Of a stretch of 64,000 nt of DNA, positions 54,386 through 64,000 are shown piece by piece. The notes under the pieces were generated by a model, which searched no databases, was not told the origin of the DNA, and saw nothing but the letters and a program-made list of their open reading frames with translations. The DNA is from Temnothorax longispinosus (Eukaryota; Arthropoda; Insecta; Hymenoptera; Formicidae), in NCBI RefSeq assembly GCF_030848805.1, contig NC_092358.1, forward strand, positions 16,981,138 through 17,045,137, in the 5' to 3' direction. The position numbers were made by a program, and so were the translations under genes. Within the stretch, counting starts at the first letter, position 1, and each line of letters opens with the position of its first letter.

Positions 54386-55368
54386 CGAAAGAAGAAAAAG
54401 TTGAGGGGAATTAGGATCAACAATGATTAAAAATGAAGAAGAAGATCTAATACTGTCGGAAATTTTGGCGGACGGTGAAAAAATTAACATTATTTTGGTC
54501 TACAATAAGGATAATTGGAGTGGAGGAGACAATAGAGAGATGGTTAGGAAAGAAGGATAGAGAGCATATTTTATAATAGGAGGGGATTTTAATATAAGAA
54601 CAGGAAAATTGGGAGGGGGAGAAGAAGAGGAAGGTAAAGGTAACATAGAAAGGAGAAATAAAGACAAAATAATAGGGACAGGGGGTAGGAACTTAATAGA
54701 TTTCATACAGAGCAAAGGATGGTACTTACTAAACGGCACAACGAACGGCGACTAGAACGGCGAATATACTTTTGTAGGAGCGAGAGGAAATACGGTGATA
54801 GACTTATATGATAGTTTGCGAGAGAATGTATCATAGAATAGACAAATTCGAGGTAGATGCGAGGGTGGACTCAGACCACATGCCTGTCTGTGCGACAATT
54901 GAGGATAAAGAAAGGAGAGAGGAAGAAGAAGAGGCGACTAACGCAGACGACGTAGAGTCAACAGAAGGAAGATGGAGAATCCGTTGGGATAAGGAGGCAA
55001 TAAAGAGATATAAGGAGAAAACGAACAAGAATATATTTGTGGAAACACAGCAAGAAGAAACTATAGAGGAAAAATGGACAAATCTTAAAAAGATGGTACA
55101 TGAGGCTATGGTAAAAAAAGAGTAAATACGACGAGGAGAGAGATAGGCCACAAAGATTGGTGGGACAAGAAATGTACAAGGAAGAAAAGGAGCGTGAAAA
55201 AACTTTATAAGAAATGGAGAGTGGGAAAACTAGATAGAGGAAGATATCTGGAAAAAAGAAGAAATCTGAAGACCCTACTCGAACAGAAGAAAAAGGAGAA
55301 GAGGGTAATGGAAGAAGAAGAACTAAAGAATATAAAGCACGGAGCTGAAGTATGGAAATTTATAAGTT

Positions 55369-55767
55369 GCGTTCAGGCCCGTATTCTAAATAAATAGTTA
55401 ACGCGTTTTAAACACTTAAATACTTTTAAAGCGTCACTAATCTATACGCCGAAAGAATATATATCATTTCGAATTATATTACACTTCTGACTTACCAACC
55501 AAATAGTTGTCACGTGATCTGCTGCATGCGCGTGCGGCCACCGGCCACTGAGCATGCGCATATGGCCGCAGGGCATGTTCGTAGTCGCTACATCTCGTCG
55601 GTATGACAGGTCTCATAACCTGATAGTCGTCACATTTAACCGTTAACATCTCGGTTTGCGAGGCAGACCGCCGCGTTTATCTGCCAGATTCTTTCATTTC
55701 GTGCAAAAACGCGTCGATTGAACATAATTTTATCTATATTCGCGTTCAGGCCCGTATTCTAAATAAT
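55369..55767. mobile_element. ~400-bp insert with 25-bp terminal direct repeats
   Basis: gcgttcaggcccgtattcta plus aataa occurs at 55369-55393 and 55742-55766. Comparison with the intact LINE suggests that both copies are extra: coding passes from VWKFIS to YPRKEGKR once the whole block is removed. Near its left end lies acgcgttttaaacacttaaa, then tacttttaaagcg, nearly the same as the palindromic core of the element at 9097-9931. The GC-richer middle (55500-55700) shows no gene. The terminal direct repeats could be element ends or an unusually long duplication. Confidence 0.6.
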
Positions 55768-58504
55768 TACCCAAGAAAAGAAGGAAAAAGGTAAAGAAAA
55801 TAAATAACATCGGAGGAAATAAGTGGACAAATTATTTCAAGGAGCTATTGAAATATACGGATAAGGAGAAGATACAACTGAACAGAAGAGGAATAAATGA
55901 AGAAAGAGAAGAAGCCGAACAGCCAAAACTCCAGTTGAACGAGGAAGAAATAGAAAGGGCTATCAGAAGGATGAAGAGGAATAAGGCCACAGGTATCGAT
56001 GGAATACCAATGGAAGCCTGGATGTATGGAGGCGACTCAGTTAAGAAGAAGTTGGTGGACCTGCTGAAATACATCTGGAGAGAAGGAGAGCTACCTGAAG
56101 ACTGGAAAACGTCAATCATAGTCCCGTTACACAAAATGGGAGATGAGGAAAAGGTAGAAAATTACAGAGGAATCTCGCTTCTATGCTCTGCGTATAAGAT
56201 ATATTCGGAGATCCTCAGATGCCGTCTGGAGAGGGAGGTGGATCTGAAGGATCTGCTTTCAGAGAGCCAGGCGGGTTTCAGAGGTGAGAGGGCAACGGTG
56301 GATAACATCTTTGTCCTGGATCACCTGGTCTAAAGAGAAGATAAAGAAGGGAAAGAAAGACAAATTGTATGCCTTATTCGTAGACCTAAAAGCGGCATTT
56401 GACAAGATGGAAAGAGAGCAATTATGGAAGATCTTGAGGGAGAAGGAAATAGATAAAGAACTTATAAGGAGAATAGAAGCAATATATGATGTGACTGAAG
56501 TTGCAATAAGAACAAAAGAGGGCCTGACGGAGAAATTCAGGATAACAAAAGGAGTCAGACAGGGTTGTGTAATGAGTCCACTCTTATTTAATTTGTATAT
56601 AGCGGACATTAGAAAAGAGCTAGAGAAAAGTAAGATAGGAGGCGTCAAGTTAGGAAACAATAGAGTATGGTCGCTAGAATATGCGGATGATATGGTGTTC
56701 GTAGCAAAGAATAGAACAGCAATGTTAGACATGATGGACACAATAAAAAGGTTTCTAAAACGGAGAAAAATAATATTATGTACCAATAAAACAAAGATGT
56801 TAGTGTTTAACAAAGAAAGTAGGGAGAAGAAAAAGAAATGAAAATGAAAAAAAAGGAGATAGAAGAGGTTAGAACTTTTAAATATTTAGGTTTCGTGTTT
56901 AATAATAGAGGGAATTGCAAAGATCACATTAAGAAATTAGCTAGGAAAGGTAGGATTGCGGTAAATAGAACGTGGGGTCTAGGAGAACGGATCTGAAAAG
57001 ATGATTTCATAAGGAGAGGGAGTTTGTTTAATTACCTAGTCCAGAGTGTGATGTCGTATGGGGTAAAAATTTGGGGATGGAAAAAAAAAGGACTTGGAAA
57101 AAATTATGCTAAATTACGCAAAATGGGTTTTCAATTTAAAGTTCTGTACCCCAAGATACCTAATGTCAGCGGAACTGGGGTTGAGAAAGCTTAGGATAGG
57201 ATGGGGAGGAAGGGCAATGGGATATAAGGAAAAGATGAGGGGAAATGGATGAGAGCAGATGGGTCAAGAAATGTTGGATAGAAAAAAAGAAAAACAAATG
57301 GAAAGAGATATGGTAAAGAGAGAGAAAAGTACTATAATAGAAACGGGTGGGGGGTGGGAGCAGTTGAGTCGTTAAGGAGAGAAGGGAGAAACTTAGAGGA
57401 AGAGATAAAATTAAGAGACTGGGAGATACAGAGGCAAGTGGAAGAGAATAATATAATAGAGTTGAAGTATAATAGGAATTATAAAGAGTTAGAGAGAGAC
57501 GGAAATAGACCGGAATATCTAAGGATGGCAAACATAGATAAACAGATCGAAGGGGATAGTATCAGAGCCCTGATAAATCTGAGGTGTGGTAACATGGAAT
57601 CGGAGAACATGTATTGGTGGGGAAAAGAGAAAAAAATGTGTCTGTTCTGGAAGGTTTATAGAACCGGTTTATAGAACTAGGGAGGGATAACAGGAAAAGA
57701 ATAGATAGACTATGGAACGATAAACTAGATACAACTAAAGAAAAAATATTAAGGAAATTATATAGGGATAGGAAAAAGATAGAAGCGGATGAGAAAAGAT
57801 AGGCGAGAGCAGTAGTGATAAATAATGGCGAGCTTTAGCGTAACGAATGATCCCGTCAAAATTGTGATTGACGGGCGATGTGCGGATGGATGATATTTCC
57901 TTTCCAGAAATGGAAACTTCAGGAATTAGATCTTCAATCCAGAAATTTCCATTTGCTTTCGGTCGAAGGTTCTCGAATCTCATCTCACTATTGTGGATTT
58001 ACATAATTCGACGGTGAGCGCTATCGGTCTTCAATTTACGTCAATCGAACGCTTCCCGATGCTAATATTATTATCTTAATTAACATGCTTCGCATTTTAG
58101 CGTTATATCGCTCGGATCCGTAACGCTTTTCATTTTACGATCTCGCGTTACAATAATAACTCGTCGTTCATACACAAATTGTCGGCGGTCGTTACCTCCG
58201 GATGGCGGTTTGTCAGTCGTTACCTCCGGAAATCCGGCGGTCGTTATTTCCGGGTTGTCTGTCGGTCGTTACCTCCGGGTTGTCTTTCGGTCGTTACCTC
58301 CGGATCTTAATTCTCGATTACGGCCCTCGCTCCTTGATATACCAACTCTCCGTGGCGTCCTTGATCGATTTCCGCTCGCAAAATCCGCATCTGCCCCCCG
58401 GCTCCGTATTTCCCGAGCCCGTTATCGGCCGTCGACGGGAATGTCTCCGGCGTGTTCGTCGGCCCCCCCCGGGTTGGTTTCCGTCGCGACTTTCTAAAGA
58501 AATC

Positions 58505-58920
58505 ATCGGGCTCGCGTTTTCGCGGGCCGGTGCGGGTTCGACACCGACCCCTTGGCATCATCGCTTGGACCCCTGTCAGTCGTCCCGTAAGGTCTCTCCT
58601 CGTAGAAGTCGTCGACTCGCGTTTTTGCGGGCCCCGGTGCGGGCCTTGACGCCAACCCCTTGGCATCGTTCCTTGGACCCCTGTCAGTCGTCCCGTGAGG
58701 TCTCTCCTTGTAGAAGTCGTCGGCTCGCGTTTTCGCGGGCCCCGGTGCGGGCCTTGACGCCAACTCCTTGGCATCGTTCCTTGGACCCCTGTCAGTCGTC
58801 CCGTAAGGTCTCTCCTCGAAGAAGTCGTCGGCTCGCGTTTTCGCGGGCCCCGGTGCGGGCCTTGACGCCGACCTTTGCGCGACGCGTATTAGGTTGTCCT
58901 TGAACGGTTAACGTTTAGAC
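58505..58920. repeat. 108-bp tandem repeat, nearly four copies
   Basis: ggacccctgtcagtcgtccc occurs at about 58567, 58675 and 58783, exactly 108 bp apart, with gtcgtcggctcgcgttttcg and ggccccggtgcgggccttga in each unit. Because 108 is divisible by three, open frames run through on both strands by construction; they are not evidence of a gene. Confidence 0.88.
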
Positions 58921-59423
58921 TTCTCGACGAAGTCGTCGAGTTTGCGTTTTCGCGGGCTCCGGTCTTATTCGCGATCACTGATTTGCGTTTGACGTTCTCC
59001 ATTTCCTGGAGATGACTTGCGGCTCTTACATTATGCAAAACAAAGATCTTTTCTCTTGCTTTTTGTGCCGGTGAAATACTAATCGAACTTAAATTTAATA
59101 TTCAAAATGATTTAACTAAACTAAATAATTTCTCGCAAGAGCCTATAAATAAAACTAACCTAAACTTTATTTATTGCATCTGTTACGCATTCGGCGAGTC
59201 CGGCATTTCACTTTGTATAACTATTGTTTATGTCTATATTTAAACCCATCACCAATGATTATTTATGTAAAAATTAAACTTGTTACTTTTGCGGTCGCGG
59301 TGTTTTTTAATATAACCTGAACACAAATGTACGCCCGTCGTTGGGGAACTAACTCAAATGCGATTTAATTGAGTTTTTCTCCGCGGTCGTTACCTCCGCC
59401 GGACCGTCGTTACCTCCGGTCGT

Positions 59424-59862
59424 TTATTCGGCGGCTTTGTCCTCGGGCTCGCTCTCGCCACTAGGGCTGGCAAACTCCTCGCTCTCGAATGGCCGGGTGG
59501 CCCTCGGTTCCGGCATCCTTTCCACCACGACCGGTGGGTCGATCGTGATTCGCACGCTCGGCTGTGGCGTCTGCTCCTGCGGCTGCTCGGAAGGGTGCGG
59601 CTGCAAGGTTAAGTTAAAGCTGGCGACTACAGTCTACAGTCCCTGAGTGTCATTGACTCTAGATGATAGAGTCCTTATATAAGATGCGACAGACGCCATT
59701 TTGTTACAAAATAGCGTTAGTGGCCAGACTCTTATATAAGGACTCTACTTAAAACATCTCGAGATTGGCGTCGATAACTTAATCGGCGGCGGAGGTCGTC
59801 AAGACTGCCTTCTGTGTCGAGGCCGAGCGTTTGGATTTCGGTAATTAAATCGGTTTTATTGA
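59424..59862 (-). pseudogene. Gag N-terminus, SAP-like, with hairpin insertion
   Basis: Just below the primer-binding site the frame NKTDLITEIQTLGLDTEGSL (from about 59862) continues DDLRRRLSYRRQSRDVLS. This resembles the short SAP-like L-x-x-x-G-L-x-T-x-G-x-x-x-x-L-R-x-R-L motif at the start of some gypsy gag proteins. It is broken near 59747 by a short hairpin. A later frame (59606-59424) reads HPSEQPQEQTPQPSVRITID and ESEEFASPSGESEPEDKAAE, then stops. No ATG is obvious at the start. No capsid or zinc knuckle follows, so only the first part of gag is present. Confidence 0.55.
59667..59747. repeat. 81-bp hairpin inside gag
   Basis: tagagtccttatataag (59667-59683) and its complement (59731-59747) enclose 47 bp that also pair in part (acgccattttgttacaaaatagcg region). 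It separates the two gag frames and is probably a small MITE. Confidence 0.7.
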
Positions 59863-59920
59863 GCTGGTAATAGTAACTCTTTTATTTTTCCCGTGTCTTG
59901 CGTCTGAGTTTTTTGGTCAG

Positions 59921-59938
59921 GTCCCTGTTCGGGCGCCA
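59921..59938 (-). promoter_or_regulatory. Primer-binding site matching tRNA-Lys
   Basis: The minus strand reads TGGCGCCCGAACAGGGAC, which is the 18-nt complement of the 3' end of the tRNA-Lys isoacceptor used as primer by many retroviruses and some gypsy-group elements. It lies just inside the presumed LTR end (59941) and about 60 nt before the first gag frame, as expected for minus-strand cDNA priming. Confidence 0.8.
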
Positions 59939-61604
59939 TAAAACAATCTAACTTCTGAAGTGCGGATCTAGCTCGCGGCTGGTCAGGGTTCCGAGTAGGC
60001 GTAGAGGAAGACACGAAGCTCGGTTTTTAGAAAGAATTAACAACGGTTTATTATAATGTAAAAATTACGGTGTGATACATGAGATAGAATACGCGGATGT
60101 CGAAACGGAACAATGTACAGATAGTTGAAATAATACGCGGGTTGCGAGACGGAACGCTTTGTATAGAAGAATACGGTGTGATACAGTGTATAGAATACGC
60201 GGATGTTTGAGACGAAATGGTATAAGCGAGATAATACGCGGATTTCGAGACGAAACGCTGTGTACAATGCGGCGTATAGCCGGACGTGTAAACGCGTATA
60301 CGCGAGCGATGATTGGCGGGCTCGCGGGCTCGCAGAATGCGGTACGGTGATACGCCGACGGCCGGCGCGGGCCTCGGGCGTTCGAATTGCCGTGTTCGGA
60401 GGCGAGACAGTAGGATACCGGTGTTATCGGGCTCCGGGAAACGGCACCGAGCGGCCGAAACTCTCGGCAAGCGTAGAGAACACCTCTTTACCCTGATTCG
60501 CGGCGGTTACCGAGCGACGGAGACGATATCGTGCGGCTAAGACCCTCAGCGAATATAGAAAGCGACTCTCTATACTGGAGCGCGGCGATTCGTCGGACAG
60601 GAGGCTATACCGGGCAGCCAAGACCCTCGCCGAGCGTAGAGAGCAACTCTCTACCCTGGTTCGCGGGGGTAAAGCTGGACGGAGATGTTTTATCGGACGG
60701 CTGAGGCCCTCAGCGAGTCTAGAGAGCAACTCTCTAGACTGTGTCGTGTCAATAATATGAGAATGGGTCAGGATCGAATCGGCCTTCGAGATACGTCACT
60801 CAACGGAGTCAGAGAGCATCTCTCTACCTCAGGGCGTTGATTCGGTTTTATGATTTCGGAATCCGAGAGCAGCGGAGAATCGGACGGATCGATTGCTGGC
60901 TGAATCTAAATTTCGTTAAAAAAAAACGTGGGTATATATACCCCTCGGCGCTGTCAGGTAACGGCGGGGGTATCGGCGACGGCGATTGCGAGCGCCGAAG
61001 TGGATCGGCAGTACGGTCGGGCATTACGGACGCTCCGATGCGCGACGCCGCGATCGCGTTCGATGGCTCTCGGCCGGTTTGGGCACCGCTCGGGTTTGGG
61101 CGCGCTCCGAGTCGATTGCCGCGGTACGTCCTTCGAAGACTTATCGGACGCGGAATGAAAAGTTTAAAAATTGGCACACCTTTTCTCGACTAGCGGATGT
61201 TCGGCTGGGCGGCATCCGGCTGATGTTCGTCGGGTACGATGCGTTTCGTTTCGTATCGTTACAATTTCTAGTTCCAAAAACTTGATTCCACGATTTTGTC
61301 CAATTTCTTGCATCGTAGACACAAGGCTTAAGTCAAACGGTAACAGTTGCGACGATTTTTCCCCCGGTCTTGCTATCCAGAAAAGGGCTATCGTGGATTA
61401 ACAGAACGCGAAGTTAGATTGAGAGAACGGCCAGATACGAAAAGGTACTGCGGGCGGATACCTGCAGATAATTGCCAGACAAACGTAATATGGGCGCCAG
61501 GCGCGACTATTCGCGCCACCGTACAATACCTTATTAACAATATCCCAGGCGATACCTCAGGGCGCAGTTTTCTTCTTATGAAGATTTGGAAAGAGGCGTG
61601 ACAC

Positions 61605-63490
61605 AGTTAATCAGACACAACTTAACAAAATTAGAATAATATATATTTGAGATCGGTAATAGAAATGTAATGGGAGAAATAACATAGTTGAAATCAGAAA
61701 CGGAAATGTAGTTCAACATAATTGAAATCAGAGACCAAAATGTGGTCAACATATTTGAAATCAGAAATAAGATAGAATAATGTGTTTGAAGCAATAAGGA
61801 AGACAAAATGATATGTTTGAGTCAGAAACGAGAAAGATACCAGAAAATATGTAAAAACGAATGTCAGTGCGGCGAACCGCTTTCCGCGCAAACACGAATC
61901 ACGAAGCACTCAAATATCGAATAACACGTACGACTTATTCTCACGCATACTCAAAAATCCGAAACGCACAACGACTTATTCTCATGCATACTCCCGAATC
62001 CGAATCCGAATCTCACGCATACTCACGCAAATTCCCGAATCTCACGCAACGACTTCCGAGCATTACCCAACTCTTGGCGGTTGGCCTCGTCATGCCGAAC
62101 CGTCGGCAGACGATCGTCCTCGCCTCACGTTACCCAACTCTCGGCCTCGCCATGCCGAACCCGCGACAGACGATCGTCCTCGCCCCGATCCACCAACGCA
62201 AAACGATCCAAATCGCGGACGATTCTGCGGCTGGCCACGCAAATCCCGAAATTTCTCGTATCACTCGCTCACGACAAAACCCGGTGATTCCACCGCGCCA
62301 TCCCGACAACTCGACGGTCTTCCCTAAGTACTCTACATGTACACTACCATCCGCGACACGAATTGCACAATAGCGACCCTAACATTTATCACGAATACTG
62401 TACACACAATACCAAATATGCAAAACTCATCCGCGATACAAATTGCGCAATAGCGACTCTATTTATCACGAATACCATACACACGCTAACGAATGCACAA
62501 AGTGACTGTCGGCTGCGACGGTGTTCTCGGGGAGGGCTTATGTAGTCTCTACTTACGTGAGGATTTGCTCTCGGCGGGGCCCCGGCCTGGCTTCCGATTC
62601 AGCCTTCCTGACACAAGAGAGAGCGCAAGGTAACAAGGGACGCTCATTCTCCAGTAATATGCAAGGGAGCCGGTATCATCAGATTTCTCAAGGTAGGTAG
62701 CTGACTCTCGATCACCGGGGCCAGCGCCTCGAGCGAATCCTCTTCACCGCGGGGACGCCAGAGTGGTGACCTTACAAAACGATGTCCCACGAAGAGTCTC
62801 AGGATCGGTCGTCGAAGGGTGTTCACCAGGCTCGGTTCGGCACGACAGTGCTGAGACGATGGCTCGCCGGGATCGCGCTGGTTCCCCGCGCCTGCGCTGT
62901 GGCGCGCCGCCTGCAGTGTCCGCCGATCCGAGCGCGCGCTTCCATGCGCCTAGCGCTGCTCCCTCCTACGGCGCGGTTGAAACTACTCCACCTCGGCGCG
63001 GCCCCTTTAAATAATGCGGATGTCCGGGCCGCGATTATCTGGCCGGTGTTACGTTGGCCAGGCTGGCCAGGCCATGGCCACGTCCACCGGCAGCTCCTCG
63101 GGGTGGCGGCCACAGGGCCGTACTTTGTCAGGACGTCCCTCGGGGTCCTTTAGTTTTCAACTTTAACGGTGGCCGAGCCCGGGATCGGATCTCGCACGGA
63201 GGGCCTTTACGTTGCGCTTGCGGGGAGGTCCGGACGCGACCCGACTGACAGCCACGTCCCTCGATCGTTTCCTTGGCTGTGTTTCCCGATTCCTCCCTCG
63301 TGGCGACTCAAAGCCGTTACATATTGACGCGGTCACCACCGGCAATCCCCTTAAAATAATTTCAGTAACGCTAATTTATTAATACGAAATTGTCCTCTCC
63401 CACTCCGAGCGAGGAAGAACCCCCGACCTTCCCCTCGGCCGAGCCCGTCCGGGTGGCGGACGCGATTTGTCACGTCACACAGTAAACATT
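61605..63490. other. Repeat-rich, partly GC-rich region, no gene supported
   Basis: 61620-61860 has repeated gaaatcagaaa(c/t)g units. 61900-62050 repeats cgcatactc and cccgaatctcacgcaa. 62065-62185 has two copies of a roughly 65-bp unit (catgccgaaccgtcggcaga, cgatcgtcctcgcc). 62350-62480 has two copies of a roughly 100-bp unit (attgcacaatagcgac, tatcacgaata). 62540-63480 is GC-rich and may be a further LTR on the minus strand (a tgtgacgtgacaaatcg start at 63481 is possible). Short frames there show no motif. It probably belongs to LTR-element debris continuous with 57837-61604. Confidence 0.4.
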
Positions 63491-64000
63491 GATAAGAATG
63501 TATATCTGACAAAGTATTTATTGATATTATTTTGATGGACTGTGTGGATTGAAAGTCCAAAGTGAAAAATCTTGTTTTGTTAAAAATCTATAATTTAATC
63601 TTAACTGATGTTTAATAGTAACAGTGCGATAGATATTAATACGATTGACTCGTGAAATTATTTTTCCTTCACGATATTTGCTTTCAAATCACAATGATGA
63701 AATGTTCCAAAATGGACTTGATATCAAAAATATTCTTGAGTAATGGATTAAGAAAAATATTCACCAATTTTTTTTTCAGAGAATGTATTCTGGATATATG
63801 TAAAGTTTTGAACTAGTTAATATTTCAACTAATTCACACAAATGTAATAATAAACTCTAAAGTTCATTATCATTAGGAATTAAATGATCAATAATCAAAT
63901 TTATACGAAGCATAACATTTCTGATGCTGACATACATAAACGTCAGTTTAATGTGGTTTGTTAAAATTTCTGGTAGTATATTTTTATTTGGACCATAATT
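63491..64000. other. AT-rich end of window, nothing recognised
   Basis: Composition drops sharply to AT-rich at about 63490. No open frame, repeat or RNA gene is supported in the last 510 bases. Confidence 0.5.

Larger units (their letters stand above)
53510..57790 (+). pseudogene. ORF2 of the decayed LINE: endonuclease and reverse transcriptase
   Basis: Endonuclease: VAGLVNKDRYFWRYIREF and FVSLSETWVDAEKWDN (53515-53715). After the foldback come FIIGGDFNIRTGKLGGG and NLIDFIQSKGWYLLNGT, then DSDHMPVCATIEDKE (54500-54910). Reverse transcriptase: KATGIDGIPMEAWMYGGD, ENYRGISLLCSAYKIYSEIL and SESQAGFRGERATVDNIF (55850-56333). After a stop/frameshift come YALFVDLKAAFDKMERE, GVRQGCVMSPLLFNLYIADI and LEYADDMVFVAKN (56344-56841). 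The C-terminal part (56850-57670) has FKYLGFVFNNRGNCKDHI and LRCGNMESENMYWWGKEKK. The catalytic motif is intact, but multiple breaks prevent expression. Confidence 0.82.
52440..57836 (+). mobile_element. Decayed LINE related to the element at 1193-7587
   Basis: ORF1 remnants (52448-53400), endonuclease (53510-54850), linker and reverse transcriptase (55130-57100), and a C-terminal region to about 57790 follow the same plan and wording as the first LINE (for example VAGLVNKDRYFW against VAGIINKDRDFW). Two later insertions split it: a foldback at 53728-54385 and a 400-bp sequence with terminal direct repeats at 55369-55767. Many stops and frameshifts make it far older than the first LINE. The 3' end is vague; LINE-like sequence ends at about 57836. 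Confidence 0.82.
57837..61604 (-). mobile_element. LTR retrotransposon fragment, gypsy-like, no pol seen
   Basis: The orientation comes from the primer-binding site (59938-59921) and the gag frames below it. The 5' LTR would lie at 59941 to perhaps 61604 (a tgtcacgcc start), rich in tandem motifs such as gagagcaactctctac (60540-60740) and atacgcggat repeats (60080-60245); these limits are uncertain. Below gag are non-coding DNA and tandem repeats (gtcgttacctccgg repeated at 58188-58300 and 59386-59423; a 108-bp repeat at 58505-58920) down to the decayed LINE at 57836. No protease, reverse transcriptase or integrase was found, so this is a truncated copy or a large non-autonomous derivative. 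Confidence 0.55.

Noticed and set aside
58202..58903. 233-codon plus-strand frame
   Set aside because: Mostly the 108-bp tandem repeat, whose length is a multiple of three; the element is oriented on the minus strand.
62782..63153. Plus-strand 123-codon frame in GC-rich DNA
   Set aside because: High GC keeps frames open by chance; overlapping frames on both strands and no motif.

Overview
This is eukaryotic DNA, most likely from an insect and probably a hymenopteran such as an ant. The evidence is spliceosomal introns, THAP-domain coding, P-like, pogo-like and Mutator-like DNA transposons, several non-LTR retrotransposon families, copia- and gypsy-type LTR elements, and long simple repeats in an AT-rich background with GC-rich islands. 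The order-level assignment is inference. There are no operons, bacterial signals or CRISPR arrays. Nearly all recognisable coding sequence belongs to mobile elements, and most of it is broken.

Layout. (1) 487-8026, minus strand: a THAP zinc-finger gene in four exons. Its first intron holds a 6.4-kb non-LTR retrotransposon (1193-7587) flanked by a 15-bp target duplication. That element has ORF1, ORF2 (endonuclease, reverse transcriptase, zinc knuckle) and, unusually, a second ORF1-like frame downstream of ORF2. (2) 9-14.4 kb: a chain of non-coding foldback and MITE-like elements, one carrying tRNA-derived halves. (3) 14.4-31.0 kb: one foldback family, here called X, torn apart by nested insertions. 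These are a P-like transposon (14522-22355, itself hit by an ORF1-only retroelement with a perfect 15-bp duplication), a 6-kb composite (22517-28583), and a 274-bp SINE-like element with a 9-bp duplication. Inside the composite is a TA-flanked element with 24-bp terminal repeats and a 2.8-kb near-perfect palindrome. Each palindrome arm carries the last two exons of the same gene, in opposite orientations. (4) 33.1-42.5 kb: a CT microsatellite, a CR1/jockey-type LINE with a PHD-finger ORF1, then a truncated copia element. (5) 42.5-48.1 kb: a pogo-like transposase gene interrupted by a Mutator-like element, then a more complete X copy with a central palindrome. (6) 48-57.8 kb: foldback elements, a second P-like transposase fragment with an internal coding repeat, and a decayed LINE related to the first one, carrying two secondary insertions. 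(7) 57.8-63.5 kb: GC-rich minus-strand LTR-element material with an 18-nt primer binding site matching the 3' end of tRNA-Lys, a SAP-like gag start and several tandem repeats, but no pol.

The strongest candidates for something undescribed are the palindrome with duplicated, inverted gene 3' ends (24082-26922), the LINE with an ORF1-like third frame plus its ORF1-only relative, and the X foldback family with its iterated termini. All product calls come from reading translated motifs; no database search was possible.
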